Shown here: in pieces, positions 32,509 through 35,141 of the stretch
Layout: each line of letters begins with the position of its first letter
Position numbering within the stretch: the first letter of the stretch is position 1
Source of the DNA: Nevskiaceae bacterium
GTDB lineage: Bacteria; Pseudomonadota; Gammaproteobacteria; Nevskiales; Nevskiaceae
Length of the DNA stretch: 35,141 nucleotides
Assembly: GCA_008012115.1 (NCBI GenBank)
Contig: SSEB01000024.1
Span: 1 to 35,141 of the forward strand
Direction of reading: 5' to 3'
The notes under the pieces: generated by a model
What the model saw: the letters and a program-made list of their open reading frames with translations, nothing else
The model's database searches: none
Told to the model about the DNA's origin: nothing
Made by a program: the position numbers and the translations under genes

Positions 32509-33399
32509 TTACAGCCAGTAGACGACGACGAACAGGCCGAGCCAGACCACGTCCACGAAGTGCCAGTACCAGGCCACGCCTTCGAAACCGAAGTGGCTGT
32601 CCGGCTTGAAGTGACCGGACATCAGGCGCAGCGTGATCACCGTCAGCATCAGGGTGCCGAGCGTGACGTGCGCGCCGTGGAAGCCGGTGAGCATGAAGAA
32701 GGTCGAGCCGTAGATGCCGGAGCCGAGCGTGAGGTTGAGCTCGCGATAGGCTTCCATGTACTCGTGCGCCTGCAGATACAGGAAGGAGCAGCCCAACGCC
32801 ACCGTCGCCCACATGAAGGCGATGCACAGGGCGCGCTTGCCTTCCTTGAGCGCGTGATGCGCGATGGTGATGGTCACGCCCGAGCTGAGCAGGATGATGG
32901 TGTTGAGCAGCGGCACGCTAAACGCCGGGATGGTCTGGAACTTGCCGCCCACCGCCGCCGGGCCGTTGGACGGCCACGCCGCCTCGAAACCGGGCCACAG
33001 CAGCACGTTGGTGGCGACCTTGGAGCCCTCGCCGCCCAGCCAGGGCAGCGACAGCTCGCGCGCGTAGAACAGCGCGCCGAAGAAGGCCCCGAAGAACATC
33101 ACCTCGGAGAAGATGAACCAGGACATGCCCCAGCGGTAGGTGCGGTCGACCTGGGCGCTGTACTGGCCGCCCTCGCTCTCCAGCGCCACGCCGCGGAACC
33201 AGGCGAAGATGATGTAGGCCGCCAGCGCAGCGCCGCAGATGATCATCGGCTTGACCGGGATCGCGCGGTCCTCGAGGAAGCCGCCGACGCCGTAAACGAT
33301 GGCGACCAGCGCCACGGTCAGGACGAACGGCCAGGCGCTGGGCGCCGGCACGAAATAACGTGCGTTGTCGGAATGGGCGTGAGCCGCGTGGTTAGCCAT
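32509..33399 (-). CDS. ctaE: Cytochrome c oxidase subunit III
   Basis: The 296-residue protein has seven membrane helices and the subunit III sequence pattern. RWGMSWFIFSEVMFFGAFFGALF lies around residue 90, with TIILLSSGVTITIAHHALK, LQAHEYMEA, and the end GFHGAHVTLGTLML ... VAWYWHFVDVVWLGLF. Its E and H residues in these helices define the family. Subunit III stabilises the aa3-type oxidase and keeps proton uptake active. It follows ctaG by 41 bases on the same strand and ends at a shared terminator. It belongs to the operon that starts left of ctaD in the transcription direction, beyond the window. Confidence 0.97.
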   Translation of the reverse strand: MANHAAHAHSDNARYFVPAPSAWPFVLTVALVAIVYGVGGFLEDRAIPVKPMIICGAALAAYIIFAWFRGVALESEGGQYSAQVDRTYRWGMSWFIFSEVMFFGAFFGALFYARELSLPWLGGEGSKVATNVLLWPGFEAAWPSNGPAAVGGKFQTIPAFSVPLLNTIILLSSGVTITIAHHALKEGKRALCIAFMWATVALGCSFLYLQAHEYMEAYRELNLTLGSGIYGSTFFMLTGFHGAHVTLGTLMLTVITLRLMSGHFKPDSHFGFEGVAWYWHFVDVVWLGLFVVVYWL

Positions 33400-33440
33400 C
33401 TTTCTTCCCTCTCGAATCCCTGACTGTAGTTGCTCGATTT

Positions 33441-34010
33441 TCAGCTCTTGGGCCTGGACGCGGACTGCTGCGCCAGCTTCGTCACATCAAAAAACGTATA
33501 CGACAAGGTCACCGTCTCGATGCCCGGCGGCAATGCCGGATCGAGCATGAACCGCACCGGCATGTGCTTGGCCTCACCCGCCTTGAACGGCTGCTGGTTG
33601 AAGCAGAAGCACTCCGTCTTGCGCAGGTGCGGCGCCGCCGTACCCGGCGCGATGTTCGGCACCGCCTGCGCCACCAAGTCCTGATCCTGCAGGTTCTTGG
33701 CGTAAAAACTCACCGTGTACAACTGGCCCGGATGCACCTTGATGCGCGGCTGCTCCGGCGAGAACTGCCAGAGCGGACTGCCGTTCACCGTGGTCACGAA
33801 CTCCACCGTGACCGTGCGGCTGGTGTCGATCTCCCCCGCCTTGACGTTGCTCGCCACCACCTTCATGCGGCCGTTGACGCCCGTGGCCTCGCAGATCGCG
33901 GAGTACATCGGCCCTAGCAGGAAGCCGAAACCGAACATCGCGGCGACCAGCAGGCCGAGACGCCAGAGATGCTGGCGTTTCTCGCGCTGAGGGTCGGCGT
34001 CCGGCGTCAT
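33441..34010 (-). CDS. ctaG: Cytochrome c oxidase assembly protein CtaG (Cox11)
   Basis: The 189-residue protein has one N-terminal membrane helix (about 17-35) and a periplasmic immunoglobulin-like domain. The copper site is CFCF at residues 134-137 (Cys134 and Cys136), preceded by the LYTVSFYAKN strand; GIETVTLSYTFFDV closes the domain. Cox11 delivers copper to the CuB site of subunit I. It starts two bases after the stop of the 38-residue assembly protein and is followed by ctaE, the standard order of the cluster. Confidence 0.96.
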   Translation of the reverse strand: MTPDADPQREKRQHLWRLGLLVAAMFGFGFLLGPMYSAICEATGVNGRMKVVASNVKAGEIDTSRTVTVEFVTTVNGSPLWQFSPEQPRIKVHPGQLYTVSFYAKNLQDQDLVAQAVPNIAPGTAAPHLRKTECFCFNQQPFKAGEAKHMPVRFMLDPALPPGIETVTLSYTFFDVTKLAQQSASRPKS

Positions 34011-34012
34011 GC

Positions 34013-34129
34013 TCAGCGGTGCGCCACCGACCAGACGAAGGCCATCAGGAAGCCCAGCGCCAGGCAGGCGTGCATCAGGGCTGTCCTGATATTGCGGCGG
34101 GCGATCTGCTGTTGTTCCGGCTGGTTCAT
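34013..34129 (-). CDS. Cytochrome oxidase small assembly protein (38 residues)
   Basis: The ORF reads MNQPEQQQIARRNIRTALM, then a hydrophobic helix (HACLALGFLMAFVWSVAH) and ends in Arg. A short polar N-terminus and one membrane helix between ctaD and ctaG fit the small oxidase assembly proteins seen at this place in other proteobacteria. The stop TGA is two bases before the ctaG ATG, and the start is 51 bases after the ctaD stop. The ribosome site is weak (GAAACG). The gene is short enough to be missed by automatic length cut-offs. Confidence 0.8.
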   Translation of the reverse strand: MNQPEQQQIARRNIRTALMHACLALGFLMAFVWSVAHR

Positions 34130-34146
34130 CGTTTCAAACCTCGTCA

Positions 34147-34170
34147 CGGCCGGCGCCTGCGCGCCGGCCG
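34147..34170. terminator. GC hairpin in the ctaD-ctaG gap
   Basis: The stem CGGCCGGCGC / GCGCCGGCCG with a CTGC loop lies 11 bases past the ctaD stop and before the small assembly gene. No T-tract follows, so it probably adjusts the ratio of ctaD to downstream message and is unlikely to stop transcription fully. Confidence 0.5.
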
Positions 34171-34180
34171 CGAAACTCCA

Positions 34181-35141
34181 TCAATGGGCGTCGTGCACCG
34201 CGGTGACTTCCGACTCCGGCAGGGCCGGCGGGTCCTCGAAGGTGTGATACGGAGCCGGCGACGGCACCGTCCACTCGAGGCCATGCGCGCCTTCCCAGAC
34301 GCGATCGGTGGCCTTGACGCCCTTGCGGCCGACGCAGTTCACCAGCACGTTGTAGATGAAGATGAACTGGCTGGCGAAGAAGGCGAAGGCGCCAATCGAC
34401 GACATCACGTTCCAATCGGTGAACTGCACGGCGTAGTCCGGCACGCGGCGCTGCATGCCGGCGAGGCCGGCGAAGTGCTGCGGGAAGAACGTCAGGTTGA
34501 TGAAGATCGCCGACAGCCAGAAATGCAGCTTGCCGAGGAATTCGTTGTACATGTGGCCGGTCCACTTCGGGATCCAGTAGTACACGGCGGCGATGATGGA
34601 GAACACCGCGCCCGGCACCAGCACGTAGTGGAAGTGCGCGACCACGAAATAGGTGTCCTGGTACTGGAAGTCCACCGGGGTCATCGCCAGCATCACGCCG
34701 GAGAAGCCGCCGATGGTGAACAGGAACACGAAGGCCACCGCGAACAGCATCGGCGTCTCGAAGGTCATCGAGCCCTTCCACATCGTCGCCACCCAGTTGA
34801 ACACCTTCACGCCGGTGGGCACGGCGATCAGCATGGTGGCGAACATGAAGAACAGCTCGGCGGCCAGCGGCATGCCGACCGTGAACATGTGGTGCGCCCA
34901 GACGCCGAAGCTGATGAACGCGATCCCCATCGTGGCCACGGCCATGAACTCGTAGCCGAACAGCACCTTGCGCGAGAAGACCGGCACCACCTCGGAGATC
35001 ATCCCGAAGGCCGGCAGAATCAAAATGTACACCTCGGGATGGCCGAAGAACCAGAAGAGGTGCAGGAACAGGGTCGGGTCGCCACCGCCCTCGGCCTTGA
35101 AGAACGACGTGCCGAAGTTGCGGTCGGTCAGCAGCATGGTG
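34181..35141 (-). CDS. ctaD: Cytochrome c oxidase subunit I, C-terminal part (partial)
   Basis: About 320 codons are visible; the gene begins beyond the right edge. The segment holds [15 protein letters not shown] (CuB His and the cross-linked Tyr four residues on), GVWAHHMFT (the two further CuB His residues), the K-channel Thr/Lys region TGVKVFNW, and HFHYVLVPG (the heme a3 and heme a ligands). This is the catalytic subunit of an aa3-type cytochrome c oxidase in the inner membrane. The C-terminus ends with a short polar tail. It precedes the small assembly protein, ctaG and ctaE on the same strand. Confidence 0.97.
   Translation of the reverse strand, partial: TMLLTDRNFGTSFFKAEGGGDPTLFLHLFWFFGHPEVYILILPAFGMISEVVPVFSRKVLFGYEFMAVATMGIAFISFGVWAHHMFTVGMPLAAELFFMFATMLIAVPTGVKVFNWVATMWKGSMTFETPMLFAVAFVFLFTIGGFSGVMLAMTPVDFQYQDTYFVVAHFHYVLVPGAVFSIIAAVYYWIPKWTGHMYNEFLGKLHFWLSAIFINLTFFPQHFAGLAGMQRRVPDYAVQFTDWNVMSSIGAFAFFASQFIFIYNVLVNCVGRKGVKATDRVWEGAHGLEWTVPSPAPYHTFEDPPALPESEVTAVHDAH

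Overview
The window looks like a high-GC gammaproteobacterial chromosome. The cytochrome oxidase order (ctaD-ctaG-ctaE / DUF2909 / surf1 / SCO-like / ctaA / ctaB) and rhlB divergent from trxA-rho are gammaproteobacterial layouts. A linalool-dehydratase-like gene beside an MpaB-like oxygenase would fit Nevskiales/Solimonadaceae, but the genus is inferred and cannot be proven from this sequence.

Region 1 (1-6317) is an integron gene-cassette array with an IS3-family element at its left edge. Fourteen small plus-strand genes are each followed by an attC site: 13 intact and one reduced to 17 bp. Every complete cassette begins with a core (GTTRRRY-like) that is the exact complement of the core opening its own attC, which fixes the cassette boundaries. 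Most cassette proteins are unknown. The recognisable ones are an SseB homologue, an EF-hand protein, a lipoprotein and several small membrane or Cys-pair proteins. The integrase would lie left of the window. A YdeI-like gene (6337-6930) follows the last attC and has no attC of its own.

Region 2 (7097-18474) holds a GNAT acetyltransferase, a lipoprotein and a DHFR-like reductase, then an acetate/carboxylate module: DcaP-like porin, CrbR-like response regulator, CrbS-like hybrid kinase with an SLC5 transporter domain, an MHS-type MFS carrier and acetyl-CoA synthetase. Three copies of an inverted repeat, GAC-YAAA-GTC, lie in the two divergent promoter regions of this module.

Region 3 (18729-22433) is a coupled operon of an MpaB-like oxygenase and a membrane-anchored linalool dehydratase/isomerase-like protein, followed by a 41-residue membrane peptide. 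It is divergent from a TetR regulator, with a palindromic operator candidate between them. This is the best candidate for an undescribed pathway.

Region 4 (22484-28637) has a VOC protein, a glutathione S-transferase, rho and trxA overlapping by four bases, rhlB, and an OmpA-family protein. Rho carries a disordered Arg/Gly/Asn-rich N-terminal extension. Region 5 (28677-35141) is the aa3-type cytochrome c oxidase cluster, including a 38-residue assembly protein and a partial ctaD.

Three intergenic spaces (10805-10912, 18564-18671, 32033-32140) carry copies of one 108-bp palindromic element. It has GC-rich arms and an AT-only-like core, and its geometry of 31-46-31 bp is identical in all copies despite diverged sequence. 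I do not recognise it as a named family.
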